Shown here in pieces: positions 8,881-18,754 of a DNA stretch of 64,000 nt. Made by a program: the position numbers and the translations under genes. Below the pieces are notes generated by a model. It was not told where the DNA came from. It did no database searches and saw only the letters and a list, made by a program, of their open reading frames with translations. Position 1 is the first letter of the stretch, and the number at the start of each line of letters is the position of its first letter. This stretch comes from Butyrivibrio fibrisolvens. GTDB taxonomy: Bacteria > Bacillota > Clostridia > Lachnospirales > Lachnospiraceae. Location: contig NZ_CP146963.1 in assembly GCF_037113525.1 (NCBI RefSeq), positions 1,426,001 through 1,490,000 of the forward strand, written 5' to 3'.

Positions 8881-9861
8881 ATGGGTAAGAAAAACGGAAC
8901 GGTAAATGGGGTCGAGAAGATAAAGGTTCAAAAGTCATCTCTGTCATTTGGCCAGAAACTTTGGAGGAATCGTACACTTGTTCTTATGTGCATTCCGGCA
9001 ATTATCTTCTTTATAGCTTTTTGCTATGCACCAATGCCTGGTATCTATGTGGCATTTGTTAAATATAACTATCGTAAAGGTATCTTTGGAAGTAATTTCA
9101 TCGGTCTTAAGAACTTTGAATTTCTTGCAACTTCCGGTAAGCTCGGAATGCTGACCAAGAATACTATCCTTTATAACATCGCATTTATTTTGCTTGGTAA
9201 CTTCTTCGCAGTATTTGTAGCGGTTCTTCTTAATGAGATCCAGAACAAATGGTTCAAGAAAGTTTCACAGACAATGATGTTCCTGCCTTACTTCATTTCA
9301 CAGGTTTTGATAGGACTCCTTGTTTATAACCTTCTCAACTATGATACCGGTTTCGTAAACAGTATCTTAAAAGCTCTTGGAACTCCTGAAGAAAAGCTCT
9401 TCAGCCCTTACTCAGATCCAACAGTTTGGCCTGTACTTCTTGTAATCATTCACCTGTGGCAGTCAACAGGTTATAACTCAGTCGTATACTTCGCATCGAT
9501 CATGGGTATCGACGCTGAGATCATCGAAGCAGCAAGAGTAGACGGCGCCAACGCATGGCAGAAGATCAGATACATCATCCTTCCGGGACTTCGTCAGACA
9601 GTAGTAATCCTTCTTCTATTTGCTATCGGAGGAATCGTAAAAGGTAACTTCGGTCTGTTCTACAACATAATCGGTACCAACTCACTGCTTTACTCAACAA
9701 CCGATATCATTGAGACATACGTATATCGTGCTACAATGACAGATTTCAATTTCTCCACAGCATCTGCGGTAGGTTTGTATCAGTCATTAGTCGGATTCTT
9801 TATGGTCATGATAGTAAACTTTGTAGTTAAAAAGATTGATCCTGATTATTCACTTTTCTGA
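8881..9861 (+). CDS. Sugar ABC importer permease, LplB type
   Basis: A 326-residue inner-membrane permease with about six helices and the EAA loop (EAARVDGANAWQKIRYIILP, about residues 220-239) that docks the ATPase. The N-terminal cytoplasmic stretch of about 35 residues and FCYAPMPGIYVAFVKYNYR region are typical of LplB-type oligosaccharide importers (CUT1 subgroup). It imports a plant-derived oligosaccharide together with the next permease and the binding lipoprotein at 11045. As usual for this type, no ATPase gene is in the cluster; a shared MsmK-like ATPase elsewhere is expected. Ribosome site AGGAGAGG precedes the ATG. Confidence 0.92.
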   Translation: MGKKNGTVNGVEKIKVQKSSLSFGQKLWRNRTLVLMCIPAIIFFIAFCYAPMPGIYVAFVKYNYRKGIFGSNFIGLKNFEFLATSGKLGMLTKNTILYNIAFILLGNFFAVFVAVLLNEIQNKWFKKVSQTMMFLPYFISQVLIGLLVYNLLNYDTGFVNSILKALGTPEEKLFSPYSDPTVWPVLLVIIHLWQSTGYNSVVYFASIMGIDAEIIEAARVDGANAWQKIRYIILPGLRQTVVILLLFAIGGIVKGNFGLFYNIIGTNSLLYSTTDIIETYVYRATMTDFNFSTASAVGLYQSLVGFFMVMIVNFVVKKIDPDYSLF

Positions 9862-9925
9862 TAAAAAACCGATTCGTATTTTCACTACTAAATAACAGAT
9901 ACCGCACACGGTATGGAGGATATAA

Positions 9926-10861
9926 ATGGCTAAGAAAGATAAAAAAATTGATTATGATACATATGATTCCAGCGCCAGAGTTAAGCTTGGAACATCGGAT
10001 TACGTTATACGAGGAATTGGATATGTGTTCGTAACACTGTATGCACTTGCCTGCATATTCCCTTTCCTTCTTATCATCGGAACATCATTTACATCAGAAG
10101 CTGTAATAAGATCAGCCGGAGTTCAGCTCTTCCCAAGAGACTTCACCACAGAAGCTTACGACATGGTACTTAAAGGAGGCGCGATCTGGAAATCATATCT
10201 TCTTACGATTTTAATGACAGGCGTTGGTACAGGCGTAGGACTTCTCGTTATCTCAATGACAGGCTACGCACTTCAGAGAAAAGACTTTGTACTTAGAAAT
10301 GTAATCTCATTCTTCATCTACTTCACAAGTCTTTTCCAGGCAGGACTTGCGCCATATTACCTTCTTATGACACAGACATATCACCTTAAGGACAGCTACT
10401 TCGCAGTACTCCTTCCGCTTCTTATGTCACCATGGCTCATCATCCTGATGAAGAACTTTGTTAAGTCTATACCTTTTGAAATAACAGAGTCAGGTAAGAT
10501 CGATGGAGCAGGAGATATGAAGATATTTACATCTCTTATCCTTCCGATGCTCAAGCCTGCACTTGCAACTATAGGTCTTTTCCTTGCACTTGGTTACTGG
10601 AATGAGTGGTATCAGTCATCACTGTTCTTAAGCTCAAAGGTTGATGCATATCCACTTCAGTACATGCTCTACAAGGTAGTAAATGAGGCTAACTCACTGA
10701 AGAACTCAGTTGCAGCACAGTTCGTAACTGTAACAGATCTTCCTACCAACTCACTTAAGATGGCAACAGCAGTTGTAGCTACAGGACCTATCGTACTTCT
10801 GTATCCTTTCGTACAGAGATACTTCATCGGCGGTATCACAGTTGGTGCGGTTAAAGGTTAA
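9926..10861 (+). CDS. Sugar ABC importer permease, LplC/YtcP type
   Basis: A 311-residue second permease with about six membrane helices and an EAA-type loop (ESGKIDGAGDMKIFTSLILP, about residues 192-211). It forms the transmembrane channel with the preceding protein. It begins 64 bases after the first permease with GGAGG just before the ATG, and belongs to the same transcript. The C-terminal YFIGGITVGAVKG ending is characteristic of this subfamily. Downstream lies a cluster of hairpins before the binding-protein gene. Confidence 0.92.
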   Translation: MAKKDKKIDYDTYDSSARVKLGTSDYVIRGIGYVFVTLYALACIFPFLLIIGTSFTSEAVIRSAGVQLFPRDFTTEAYDMVLKGGAIWKSYLLTILMTGVGTGVGLLVISMTGYALQRKDFVLRNVISFFIYFTSLFQAGLAPYYLLMTQTYHLKDSYFAVLLPLLMSPWLIILMKNFVKSIPFEITESGKIDGAGDMKIFTSLILPMLKPALATIGLFLALGYWNEWYQSSLFLSSKVDAYPLQYMLYKVVNEANSLKNSVAAQFVTVTDLPTNSLKMATAVVATGPIVLLYPFVQRYFIGGITVGAVKG

Positions 10862-10957
10862 AAGAATTGTTATAACAATTCTTTTAACACAGAGTTAAAT
10901 AGCTGAAGCTATTTAACTCCCGGGCAATCGAATAGCTAAAGCTATTTAACTCCGTGA
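10861..10957 (+). repeat. Tandem hairpins between permease and binding-protein genes
   Basis: A perfect 24-bp palindrome (10861-10884, starting in the permease stop codon) is followed by a perfect 13-bp hairpin (10892-10904 with 10907-10919). A second partial copy of the same sequence follows (about 10930-10953, AATAGCT/AGCTATT plus TTAACTCC), so alternative pairing between copies is possible. There is no T-run. Such intercistronic hairpins often protect or separate mRNA segments so the binding protein is made in excess, as in malE-malF. Function here is inferred. Confidence 0.7.
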
Positions 10958-11044
10958 GATATAGCAATACTATAATAATATTTTTAGGGGAAAGTTAACT
11001 GCAATAACGCAGTAACAAATATATATTCTATAGGAGGATATTTA

Positions 11045-12619
11045 ATGAAAAAGAAATTGCTTGCTTCACTTCTTTCACTCACTATGGTAGCAGGACTTGC
11101 AGCTTGCGGTAATGGTGGAAATGGCTCAGGGGATACAAGCGGATCTGGTAGTGCAGAAGCTGTTGATACATCAGAGCACGTAGTTATCACCTACATGACA
11201 ACAGGTGGTAAGCCTGAGAACAGCGCAACAGACGATATGCTTGCAGAGCTCAACAAGATCCTTACAGAGAAGGTTAATGCAGAGCTTCAGATCTACTATA
11301 TTGACTGGACAGATTATCTTTCAGTTTACAACCTGACACTTGCTCAGATGGACGGAACAGTTGACCTTGTAGGAACAGCTACTGACTGGCTTGATGCATG
11401 GCCAAACGCTAAGAATGGTGCTTTCCTTGAACTCGACGAGGAGATGCTCAAGACATATGCACCTCAGACATACGCATCAGTTCCTGCTGAAAACTGGGAG
11501 TACTGCAAATATGATGGCAACATCTACCTCATCCCTGAAGACAACTATGCACAGTGGACTAACCACGGATTCTCTTATCGTCTTGACTGGGCTAAGGAAG
11601 CTGGACTTACAGACGGCGTAAAGAGCTGGGAAGACATGACAACATACTTCAAGTATGTAAAAGAAGCTTATCCTGATGTTCAGCCTTGGGATTCAGACGG
11701 AACACAGTATGCAACAATGGTTGGTGGATGGATCTCATCTCACAGCAACTATGTTTCAATCGACGGTATCAACTCCGGCGCTATGTGGGGCGGCACAAAG
11801 GATGACCTTTACACAGTATACAGCCCATATGTAACAGATACAGATTCACTCGTTGAGTTTGCTAAGCTCATGAAGGAATGGGATGAGATCGGTGTTTGGA
11901 AGACAGACGTTCTTAACAACACATCATCTGATAACAGAGAAGACTTCCGTGTAGGTAAGACAGCTGCTGAGCAGCACCACACACAGACATGGACAGACCT
12001 TTGCTCACCTGGACACACAAACAACACAATCTTTGCTGATGACGAAGATGCAGAAGTTGGATTCTTCTACTTTGGTGAAGAGACAGGCAACGTAACAGCA
12101 CTTTCAATCACACACGGTGCTATGGCTGTATCAGCTGCTTCCAAGAACCCTGAGAGAGCACTTATGGTATATGATCTCATCAGAAATGATCCAGATTGCT
12201 ACAAGCTCTTCAACTATGGTATCGAAGGCGTTCAGTACAATGTAAATGCTGACGGTCTTAGAGAGACAATCGCTGATGCTGACGCAATCGTTACTAACTA
12301 CTGGTGGGGCAGAAACGATGATCTTGAGATCAGAGATGCAACAATGAACTGGGATGCAATCGATGCACTTTACAAAGAGTATGACGGAATCAAGATCGAG
12401 TATCCTTATGGTCAGTTCATTCCTAACGTAGATAATATCTCAACTCAGATCGACCAGATCAACGAGATTCATACTAACTACATGAAGCAGATCGCATTCG
12501 GTAAGTATTCAGGAACAGCAGAAGAAATCGTTGCTGAGTATCAGCAGGCACTCAAAGATGCAGGTATCGATGATGTAACTGCAGAACTTCAGAAGCAGAT
12601 CGACGAACTCTATAAATAA
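11045..12619 (+). CDS. Extracellular sugar-binding lipoprotein (LplA type)
   Basis: A 524-residue solute-binding lipoprotein. The signal peptide (KKKLLASLLSLTMVAGLA) ends in a lipobox, LAAC, with the lipidated Cys near residue 20, followed by a Gly/Ser-rich linker. The mature part has the large, Trp/Tyr-rich fold of cluster-B/LplA oligosaccharide-binding proteins. It is anchored to the outer face of the membrane and passes sugar to the two permeases upstream. Strong ribosome site TAGGAGGA. The permease-permease-lipoprotein order is usual for this type; the GH35 and GH2 genes downstream suggest a galactoside-containing oligosaccharide. Confidence 0.93.
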   Translation: MKKKLLASLLSLTMVAGLAACGNGGNGSGDTSGSGSAEAVDTSEHVVITYMTTGGKPENSATDDMLAELNKILTEKVNAELQIYYIDWTDYLSVYNLTLAQMDGTVDLVGTATDWLDAWPNAKNGAFLELDEEMLKTYAPQTYASVPAENWEYCKYDGNIYLIPEDNYAQWTNHGFSYRLDWAKEAGLTDGVKSWEDMTTYFKYVKEAYPDVQPWDSDGTQYATMVGGWISSHSNYVSIDGINSGAMWGGTKDDLYTVYSPYVTDTDSLVEFAKLMKEWDEIGVWKTDVLNNTSSDNREDFRVGKTAAEQHHTQTWTDLCSPGHTNNTIFADDEDAEVGFFYFGEETGNVTALSITHGAMAVSAASKNPERALMVYDLIRNDPDCYKLFNYGIEGVQYNVNADGLRETIADADAIVTNYWWGRNDDLEIRDATMNWDAIDALYKEYDGIKIEYPYGQFIPNVDNISTQIDQINEIHTNYMKQIAFGKYSGTAEEIVAEYQQALKDAGIDDVTAELQKQIDELYK

Positions 12620-12627
12620 AATGACAT

Positions 12628-12666
12628 AGAATTGCATCCGGAGTTCATTATGAACTCCTCAATTCT
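12628..12666 (+). other. Two-tier hairpin after the binding-protein gene
   Basis: AGAATTG/CAATTCT encloses GGAGTTC/GAACTCC in a compact hairpin 9 bases after the stop codon, without a T-run. It may protect the 3' end of the transport mRNA. Confidence 0.5.
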
Positions 12667-12710
12667 GGACATGTCTAAATTACATCCTGTAATTTCCTTT
12701 CTAAATCCTT

Positions 12711-12742
12711 GGGGGCGTATCTTCGGGTACGTCCCCATTTTT
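12711..12742 (+). terminator. Intrinsic terminator of the transport operon
   Basis: A 9-bp stem (12711-12719 with 12728-12736, one G-U pair), loop containing CTTCGG, then A and T5. It separates the transport genes from the GH35 gene. The remaining bases to 12926 are AT-rich with no recognisable gene; a promoter for GH35 is expected there but none stands out. Confidence 0.88.
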
Positions 12743-12926
12743 AAGAAAAGAAAATGCGAATCATTATAAATACATTTTTGAATGAAATTATAAATATATC
12801 TCCAAGGATAATATGTGTATACTTTTGTTCAAAAAATCTTTTTAAAAAGTATATTGAAAGCTCAGATCGAACTAAGTTTTTATACAAAATGATTTTGAAT
12901 GATTTTATAAAATGAGGTCTACATAG

Positions 12927-14810
12927 ATGAGGGGAATTGAAATTAAAGACAAATACTATCTTGATGGCGAAGAGTTCCATCTTATATCAGGTGCGATCCA
13001 CTATTTCAGAGTAGTGCCTCAGTACTGGAAGGATAGACTTATCAAACTTCGCGCCATGGGATGCAACACAGTTGAAACCTACATCCCCTGGAACATGCAC
13101 GAACCTAAAGAAGGACAGTTTACCTTCGAAGGAATCCTTAATCTTGGCAAGTTCATAGAAACAGCAGGGGAGACGGGACTTTACGTGATCCTTCGCCCAT
13201 CACCATATATCTGTGCAGAGTGGGAGTTCGGAGGATTCCCGGCTTGGCTTCTCAAAGAAGATGGAATGAAGCTTCGCTGCTCATATAAGCCATACCTTGA
13301 TCATGTCAAAAAATATTATGACAAGCTCATGCCATATATCAAACCCTACATGTATGACAATGGCGGTCCTGTCATCATGATGCAGATAGAGAACGAGTAC
13401 GGTTACTACGGCGATGACCATTCTTACATGGAATGGCTCAAAGACCTGATCAGAAGCTATGATATAAATGTTCCGCTCTTTACATCAGACGGACCGTACG
13501 ATGACGCATTTACAGGTGGCAAGATACCCGGAATCCTTCAGACAGGCAACTTCGGATCTCATGCCAAAGAGCGTTTTGACTTTATGAAAAAATATGTGGA
13601 TGGCCCGCTTTCCTGCATGGAGTTCTGGCTTGGCTGGTTTGATGACTGGGGATCAGGCTTCCATCACACAACAAGCGTAGAGCAGAATGTCAAAGACTTT
13701 GCATATATGCTCGATAACGGCAATGTCAACATCTACATGTTCCAGGGCGGAACCAACTTCGGATTCATGAATGGAGCCAACTATTATGATAAACTGACTC
13801 CCGATGTTACAAGCTACGACTATGACGCTATCCTTACAGAAGACGGACAGGTTACAGACAAATATATAGCATTTCAAAAAGAAATATCCAAAAGATATGG
13901 ACTTCCTGAAGTTGAAGACTTAGAACCTATCAAGAGAAAAGCTTATGGCAGCATAAAGCTTGACGGCTATGTATCACTTTGGGACAGCCTTGATGATATC
14001 GCTGGTAAAAACGAAAGCGTTTATCCTGTATCCATGGAGAAGCTTGACCAGAGCTATGGCTACATTCTCTATCATACAAAGCTTAAAGAAATTCCGGAAA
14101 TTAACGGAATAAGACTTGTTGATGCTAATGACAGAGCCAAAGTATATGTTGATCATAAGCATGTTGCTACCATGTATGACAGAGAGCTTCTTGAAGATAA
14201 GAAGATCGAGCCACCTGTTCCCACGCTTGGTAAAGACATGGATATCCTTGTTGAAAATATGGGCCGCGTTAACTTTGGACCATATATGCTCAAACAGCGC
14301 AAGGGAATTGATGGCTGCGTACTTATAAATACTCATCAGCACTATGGATATGATATATATACGCTTCCACTTGATAATGTAGACAAGCTTAGCTTTAAGG
14401 ATGTAAATATAGATGCATTGCATAAAGATAATAATGGTGATGCATTACATAAGAATATTGATGACAACGGATCTTGTGATCATGTTGAAAAGGCTTGTGC
14501 TGATAATATAGACTCAGATAGCATCACAGATCACGGCCCCTCTTTTTACAGATATACATTTGAAGCTGATGAATCAGCTGACACCTTCATTGATATGAAA
14601 GGCTTTGGTAAGGGATGCGTATTCATCAATGGCTTTAATCTCGGAAGATTCTGGGAAGTTGGCCCGCAGGAAACATTGTATCTCCCCGGCCCACTTATAA
14701 AGAATGGCAAGAACGAGATCATTGTATTTGAAACAGAAGGCAAAGCTAAGAGCGTGATCGAACTTATGGATCATCCTTCCCTTGGACCATGTGAACAGGT
14801 TAGCCCATAA
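12927..14810 (+). CDS. Beta-galactosidase, glycoside hydrolase family 35
   Basis: A 627-residue GH35 enzyme that removes terminal beta-galactose. Signature features: SGAIHYFRV near the start, WNMHEP near residue 54, the acid/base Glu in IENEYG (about 155-157), the nucleophile Glu in CMEFWLGW (about 232) and the FQGGTNFGFMNGANYY segment. C-terminal beta domains end with GKGCVFINGFNLGRFW. There is no signal peptide, so it acts on imported sugar in the cytoplasm, fitting the importer upstream. An Asp/Asn/His-rich stretch (about residues 490-535) interrupts the last domain and looks like a lineage-specific insertion. Start chosen at ATG 12927, with a GAGG about 12 bases upstream. Confidence 0.93.
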   Translation: MRGIEIKDKYYLDGEEFHLISGAIHYFRVVPQYWKDRLIKLRAMGCNTVETYIPWNMHEPKEGQFTFEGILNLGKFIETAGETGLYVILRPSPYICAEWEFGGFPAWLLKEDGMKLRCSYKPYLDHVKKYYDKLMPYIKPYMYDNGGPVIMMQIENEYGYYGDDHSYMEWLKDLIRSYDINVPLFTSDGPYDDAFTGGKIPGILQTGNFGSHAKERFDFMKKYVDGPLSCMEFWLGWFDDWGSGFHHTTSVEQNVKDFAYMLDNGNVNIYMFQGGTNFGFMNGANYYDKLTPDVTSYDYDAILTEDGQVTDKYIAFQKEISKRYGLPEVEDLEPIKRKAYGSIKLDGYVSLWDSLDDIAGKNESVYPVSMEKLDQSYGYILYHTKLKEIPEINGIRLVDANDRAKVYVDHKHVATMYDRELLEDKKIEPPVPTLGKDMDILVENMGRVNFGPYMLKQRKGIDGCVLINTHQHYGYDIYTLPLDNVDKLSFKDVNIDALHKDNNGDALHKNIDDNGSCDHVEKACADNIDSDSITDHGPSFYRYTFEADESADTFIDMKGFGKGCVFINGFNLGRFWEVGPQETLYLPGPLIKNGKNEIIVFETEGKAKSVIELMDHPSLGPCEQVSP

Positions 14811-14818
14811 ACGATAAT

Positions 14819-14855
14819 AGTACAGAAAAGTTCATTGCCTGGCTTTGTACTTTTG
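14819..14855 (+). terminator. Weak hairpin after GH35
   Basis: AGTACAGAAAAG pairs with GCTTTGTACT (with a bulge) 8 bases after the stop codon, followed by only a short T4. It may be a weak terminator; the regulator gene follows at once. Confidence 0.35.
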
Positions 14856-14907
14856 ATCGGGAAAGTGCAGAGTGATCATCATACACATTCGCAAAGTGAG
14901 GACGCAT

Positions 14908-15969
14908 ATGCAGCAGACAGACAAGAAGATAACTATATATGAGATAGCCAAAGAAGCAGGTGTCTCACCAGCCACTGTTTCGCGCGTCCTTACAGGCAAT
15001 GCCAATGTCAAAAAGGAGAAGAAGGAAAAAGTCTTAGAGCTTATAAAGAAGTATAACTTCAAGCCCAGTGCTGTTGCCAGAGGCTTGTCCGATACCAAAA
15101 GCCGCATCATAGGCATTATCGTTGCAGATATCAGAAACACATATTATGCAGATATGTACGTGGCTTGCGAGAATGCAGCTAACAAAGAAGGCTATTCTGT
15201 AATGCTCATGAACTCTTTTGGACAGACATCTATGGAGATAAGACAGCTTGGCAAGCTCGTTCAGTGGAGAGCAGATGCCATAATCCAGCTTGGAGGTGCT
15301 GTCGACAGCCTTACTACAGATCCTTCTTATGTCAAAGAAGTTAACCGCCTCCTTGGCAATAAGATACCTCTTGTTGTAACAGGTAAGCTTGATAACACCA
15401 ACTGTTATCAGGTTCAGATCGATGCAGCTGCTGCCATGGACATGCTAGTTCAGCACCTTGTTTCTAATGGCAACAAAAGAATCGCACTTGTTGGAGGAAG
15501 ACTTGACGTAGAATCTACTTACATTAAATATAATGAGTTCTTAAAACTGACAAAAGAATTAGAACTTGAAAACAGCTCTCTTTATACTGACAACTTTGGC
15601 GGATACGGAATCGAAGAGGGAACAGTCTCCATGAACGAACTTATCGAAAGGTTCAGCCTTGCAGGAAAGCCTCTTCCTGAAGCTGTCATCTGTATCAACG
15701 ACAGTACTGCTGCCGGAGTTATCAAGAGCATAAGAAAACATGGGCTTAAGATTCCCGAAGATATAACTGTTGTAAGTTATGATAACACTGATCTGTGCGA
15801 AGTCGCAGAACCAGGGCTTACATCAGTTGCCTATGACTATGAGAAATATGGCAAGACACTTGTTCGTACAGCGATCAGTGTCGCTGATGGCAAAAGCGCT
15901 GAAAGACAGATCCTTATAAAACCATCAGGACTTATGGTCAGAAAATCCAGTAATTACAAGCGTAATTGA
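14908..15969 (+). CDS. LacI-family transcriptional regulator
   Basis: A 353-residue regulator. The N-terminal HTH (ITIYEIAKEAGVSPATVSRV, about residues 7-26) and hinge helix with RGLSDTKSR lead into a periplasmic-binding-protein-like sugar sensor (IIGIIVADIRNTYYADM onward). Start chosen at ATG 14908, 6-7 bases after GTGAGGA; the frame extends upstream to GTG 14872 but that would add residues not seen in the family. It lies between the two glycosidase genes, so it probably controls this locus, and operators at 8669 and 8831 match the expected type. A sugar, perhaps a galactoside, should be the inducer. Confidence 0.92.
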   Translation: MQQTDKKITIYEIAKEAGVSPATVSRVLTGNANVKKEKKEKVLELIKKYNFKPSAVARGLSDTKSRIIGIIVADIRNTYYADMYVACENAANKEGYSVMLMNSFGQTSMEIRQLGKLVQWRADAIIQLGGAVDSLTTDPSYVKEVNRLLGNKIPLVVTGKLDNTNCYQVQIDAAAAMDMLVQHLVSNGNKRIALVGGRLDVESTYIKYNEFLKLTKELELENSSLYTDNFGGYGIEEGTVSMNELIERFSLAGKPLPEAVICINDSTAAGVIKSIRKHGLKIPEDITVVSYDNTDLCEVAEPGLTSVAYDYEKYGKTLVRTAISVADGKSAERQILIKPSGLMVRKSSNYKRN

Positions 15970-16059
15970 CCGGCTTATAACTGGTTGGTACATAAATTGT
16001 GAAGTGAATATCAGACCCAAAATACGAAATGACAAATCATACGATATTTGAGGATGAAC

Positions 16060-18615
16060 ATGGATACCATAAAACTTATATTAACAGATAACTGGAAATT
16101 CTATTATGGTGACGCCGAGGAGGCTTGGTTCAAAGGCTTTGACGATCATATGTGGGAAGATGTGCTGATCCCGCATGACTGGTCGGTTGAGGCCTCTTTT
16201 TCTAAGGAATATTCCAGCGGAACCGCCTATCTTCGTGGTGGAACAGGATGGTACAGATGCCATTTCAAACTCCCATCAAGATATCAAGGCAAAAGAATCT
16301 GTATAACCTTTGACAGTGTCTATAAAAACAGTAGCGTGTGGTTCAATTCATATTTTCTTGGAAAACGCCCTTCCGGCTATGCATCTTTTTCACTGGATAT
16401 AAGTGAATATGCCAGATTTGGAGACGAAGACAATGTCATCAGCGTAAGAGTGCGCCACGAAGACATTGCGGATTCCAGGTGGTTTACGGGAAGCGGAATT
16501 GTCAAAAAAGTCACCCTGTCTGTATCAGAGAATGTGGCACCGGTCATAGACGGAGTGTGGCTTGATACCAAATCTTTGATTGAAGATGCCGGCAGGATAT
16601 CTGCAAGGATCAGTTTAAGTAATAAGATTCAGAATAAGTCTGATAAAGAAAAGAAAGTCAGAGTCAGGTGCGTTCTTGAACCGGAAGAAAAAATCAAAGA
16701 ACGCATAAGAGAATCTGCATCAGAGTCTGAAGAAGTTTCAATTGAACTGTTTGGAGAAACGATTGTTCCTGCAAAAGAAGTCTCTGAACTTAGGATAGAT
16801 GGTATAGTCGATAAGCCTCATCTGTGGTCTGCTGATATACCTAATCTATATAAATTATCTACATACTATAGTATAGACGGAAGCGATTACTACCTTGTAG
16901 ATGAGCAAAAGGCAGGAATAAGAGTTATCTCTTTTGACCCGGATAAAGGATTTAGTTGTAACGGAGTATCCACAAAGTTGCGCGGTGTCTGTGTTCATGA
17001 TGATGGCGGATCTTTGGGAAGTGCCATGAAACAGGAAGTATGGCAAAGGCGCCTTGAACTCTTAAAAGAAGCCGGCTGCAATGCCATAAGATGTTCTCAC
17101 AATCCCCATATGCCGGAACTATATGATCTGTGCGACGTACTTGGATTCTATGTTATGGACGAAGCTTTTGACGAGTGGGAGAACTGTAAGAACAAGTGGG
17201 CAAAAGGCCATAATGTGTACCCGCCCCGCCATCAGGGCTATTATGAGGACTTCCCTGAGTGGCATGAAAGAGACCTTCTAGGTATGATAGACCGCGACAG
17301 AAGGCACCCAAGTGTTATCATGTGGAGTATAGGCAACGAGATCGATTATCCGAATGACCCTTACGTAAATCCTATATTCAAGGAATTTACCGGCAATAAC
17401 GATAACGGAAAGCCTGCCCAGGAGATGATCTATAATGCTGATAAGCCTGATATGGCAAGGCTTTCAGAAATTGCCAGAGAGCTATCCTTGATTGTACAAA
17501 AAGCTGATGATTCAAGGCCTGTGACTTTGGCAGCAGCATTCCCTGAACTGTCGACAAAGCTTGGATTTATTGATAGCCTCAGTGTTGTAGGCTATAACTA
17601 CAAAGAACATCTGTATGAAGAGTCGCATGCAAGATTCCCTGACAAGACCTTCCTTGGAAGCGAAAACGGACACGGCATCAGAGAATGGAAGGCAGCAGCC
17701 TGCAACGACTACATTTGCGGCCAGTTCCTCTGGACAGGAATCGACTACCTTGGAGAAGCCCACGGATGGCCTATACACGGCGCATATTCAGGAATACTTA
17801 ATACAGCAGGACTTCCAAAGGCTGAGTATTATAAAAGGAAAAGTTTGTGGACATCAGAGCCTTTTATCAAAATATTTACAGAAAGACCTGATGAAGAAAA
17901 AGCTGAATGGTTGTACAGGTCGCGTTCCTGGAACTATGAAGAAGGTGAAAAAGTAATAGTTAAGTGCTATGCACCATACTTCCTTGATCCTGAAGATGAC
18001 TATATCAAAGGTGTCAGATTATATATAAATGACAGACTGGTAAAGAGTTCATCTGAAAGAGCAGAAGACGGGTCATTCAGGTTTGAAGTTGCATTTGAGA
18101 AGGGCAAGATTGAGGCAAGGCTTGAGATAAAAGAAAGCGTTGGGGATCTGAAGTCAGTTAATATCAAGGAAACAGAATCTCCTGCAGATAATGCTGAAAA
18201 CGTCCAAAAGGCAAATGTTTTAGGAGAGAAGTTAGTGTCAGATGCTATATATACGTCTGATGTTGCTGATCACCTGGATGTAGCAGTATATGAAAGGACA
18301 GATGCAATTACCGATGAAAGTTTTGTAGAAGCTTCATCAAGATCAGGCTATATCTATCAGATAATTGTCACGCTTAAAGACAAGGATGACACAGACGTAG
18401 TCTTTAAAGATGAAGAGATAAGTGTAAAGGCATCTGATAATGCCGAGATCCTTGGTCTTGACGGCGGAGACCTTGCAGATAATACAGATATGAGATCAGC
18501 AGTAAGGAAGACCTATAGAGGTAGAAGCGTCATATTCGTAAGAAGAGAAGACGATAGACAGATAGGGCTTGATATAACTATCAAAGGTCAAAAGAAACAT
18601 ATTGAACTTGGGTAA
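16060..18615 (+). CDS. Glycoside hydrolase family 2 (beta-galactosidase-like)
   Basis: An 851-residue cytoplasmic enzyme without a signal peptide. Domain order: sugar-binding jelly roll (about 1-165, including VLIPHDWSVE and GGTGWYRC), immunoglobulin-like domain (about 165-290), TIM barrel (about 300-600), and C-terminal beta domains. The acid/base Glu is in MWSIGNEI (near 425) and the likely nucleophile is the Glu in LGSENGHG (near 534). Exact sugar specificity (galactosidase versus another GH2 activity) is not certain. Start chosen at ATG 16060 because GAGG lies 6 bases upstream; ATG 16054 overlaps that site. It completes the sugar locus with GH35 and the LacI regulator. Confidence 0.9.
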   Translation: MDTIKLILTDNWKFYYGDAEEAWFKGFDDHMWEDVLIPHDWSVEASFSKEYSSGTAYLRGGTGWYRCHFKLPSRYQGKRICITFDSVYKNSSVWFNSYFLGKRPSGYASFSLDISEYARFGDEDNVISVRVRHEDIADSRWFTGSGIVKKVTLSVSENVAPVIDGVWLDTKSLIEDAGRISARISLSNKIQNKSDKEKKVRVRCVLEPEEKIKERIRESASESEEVSIELFGETIVPAKEVSELRIDGIVDKPHLWSADIPNLYKLSTYYSIDGSDYYLVDEQKAGIRVISFDPDKGFSCNGVSTKLRGVCVHDDGGSLGSAMKQEVWQRRLELLKEAGCNAIRCSHNPHMPELYDLCDVLGFYVMDEAFDEWENCKNKWAKGHNVYPPRHQGYYEDFPEWHERDLLGMIDRDRRHPSVIMWSIGNEIDYPNDPYVNPIFKEFTGNNDNGKPAQEMIYNADKPDMARLSEIARELSLIVQKADDSRPVTLAAAFPELSTKLGFIDSLSVVGYNYKEHLYEESHARFPDKTFLGSENGHGIREWKAAACNDYICGQFLWTGIDYLGEAHGWPIHGAYSGILNTAGLPKAEYYKRKSLWTSEPFIKIFTERPDEEKAEWLYRSRSWNYEEGEKVIVKCYAPYFLDPEDDYIKGVRLYINDRLVKSSSERAEDGSFRFEVAFEKGKIEARLEIKESVGDLKSVNIKETESPADNAENVQKANVLGEKLVSDAIYTSDVADHLDVAVYERTDAITDESFVEASSRSGYIYQIIVTLKDKDDTDVVFKDEEISVKASDNAEILGLDGGDLADNTDMRSAVRKTYRGRSVIFVRREDDRQIGLDITIKGQKKHIELG

Positions 18616-18643
18616 AAACAAGGATTGTTTATTATAACTAAGA

Positions 18644-18684
18644 AACCCCAAACGTAGAAGTATTATAGCTCTACGTTTGGGGTT
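18644..18684. terminator. Bidirectional terminator between convergent genes
   Basis: A perfect 15-bp stem (18644-18658 with 18670-18684) with an 11-nt loop lies between the GH2 gene and the oppositely oriented lipoprotein gene. T-rich sequence flanks it best in the minus direction. Confidence 0.75.
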
Positions 18685-18754
18685 GTTAAATTAAATAAGA
18701 TGTCAAAATCTCATCAAAAGATTTTTTATCAGATGATAGTCGTTTTAGAGTTAA

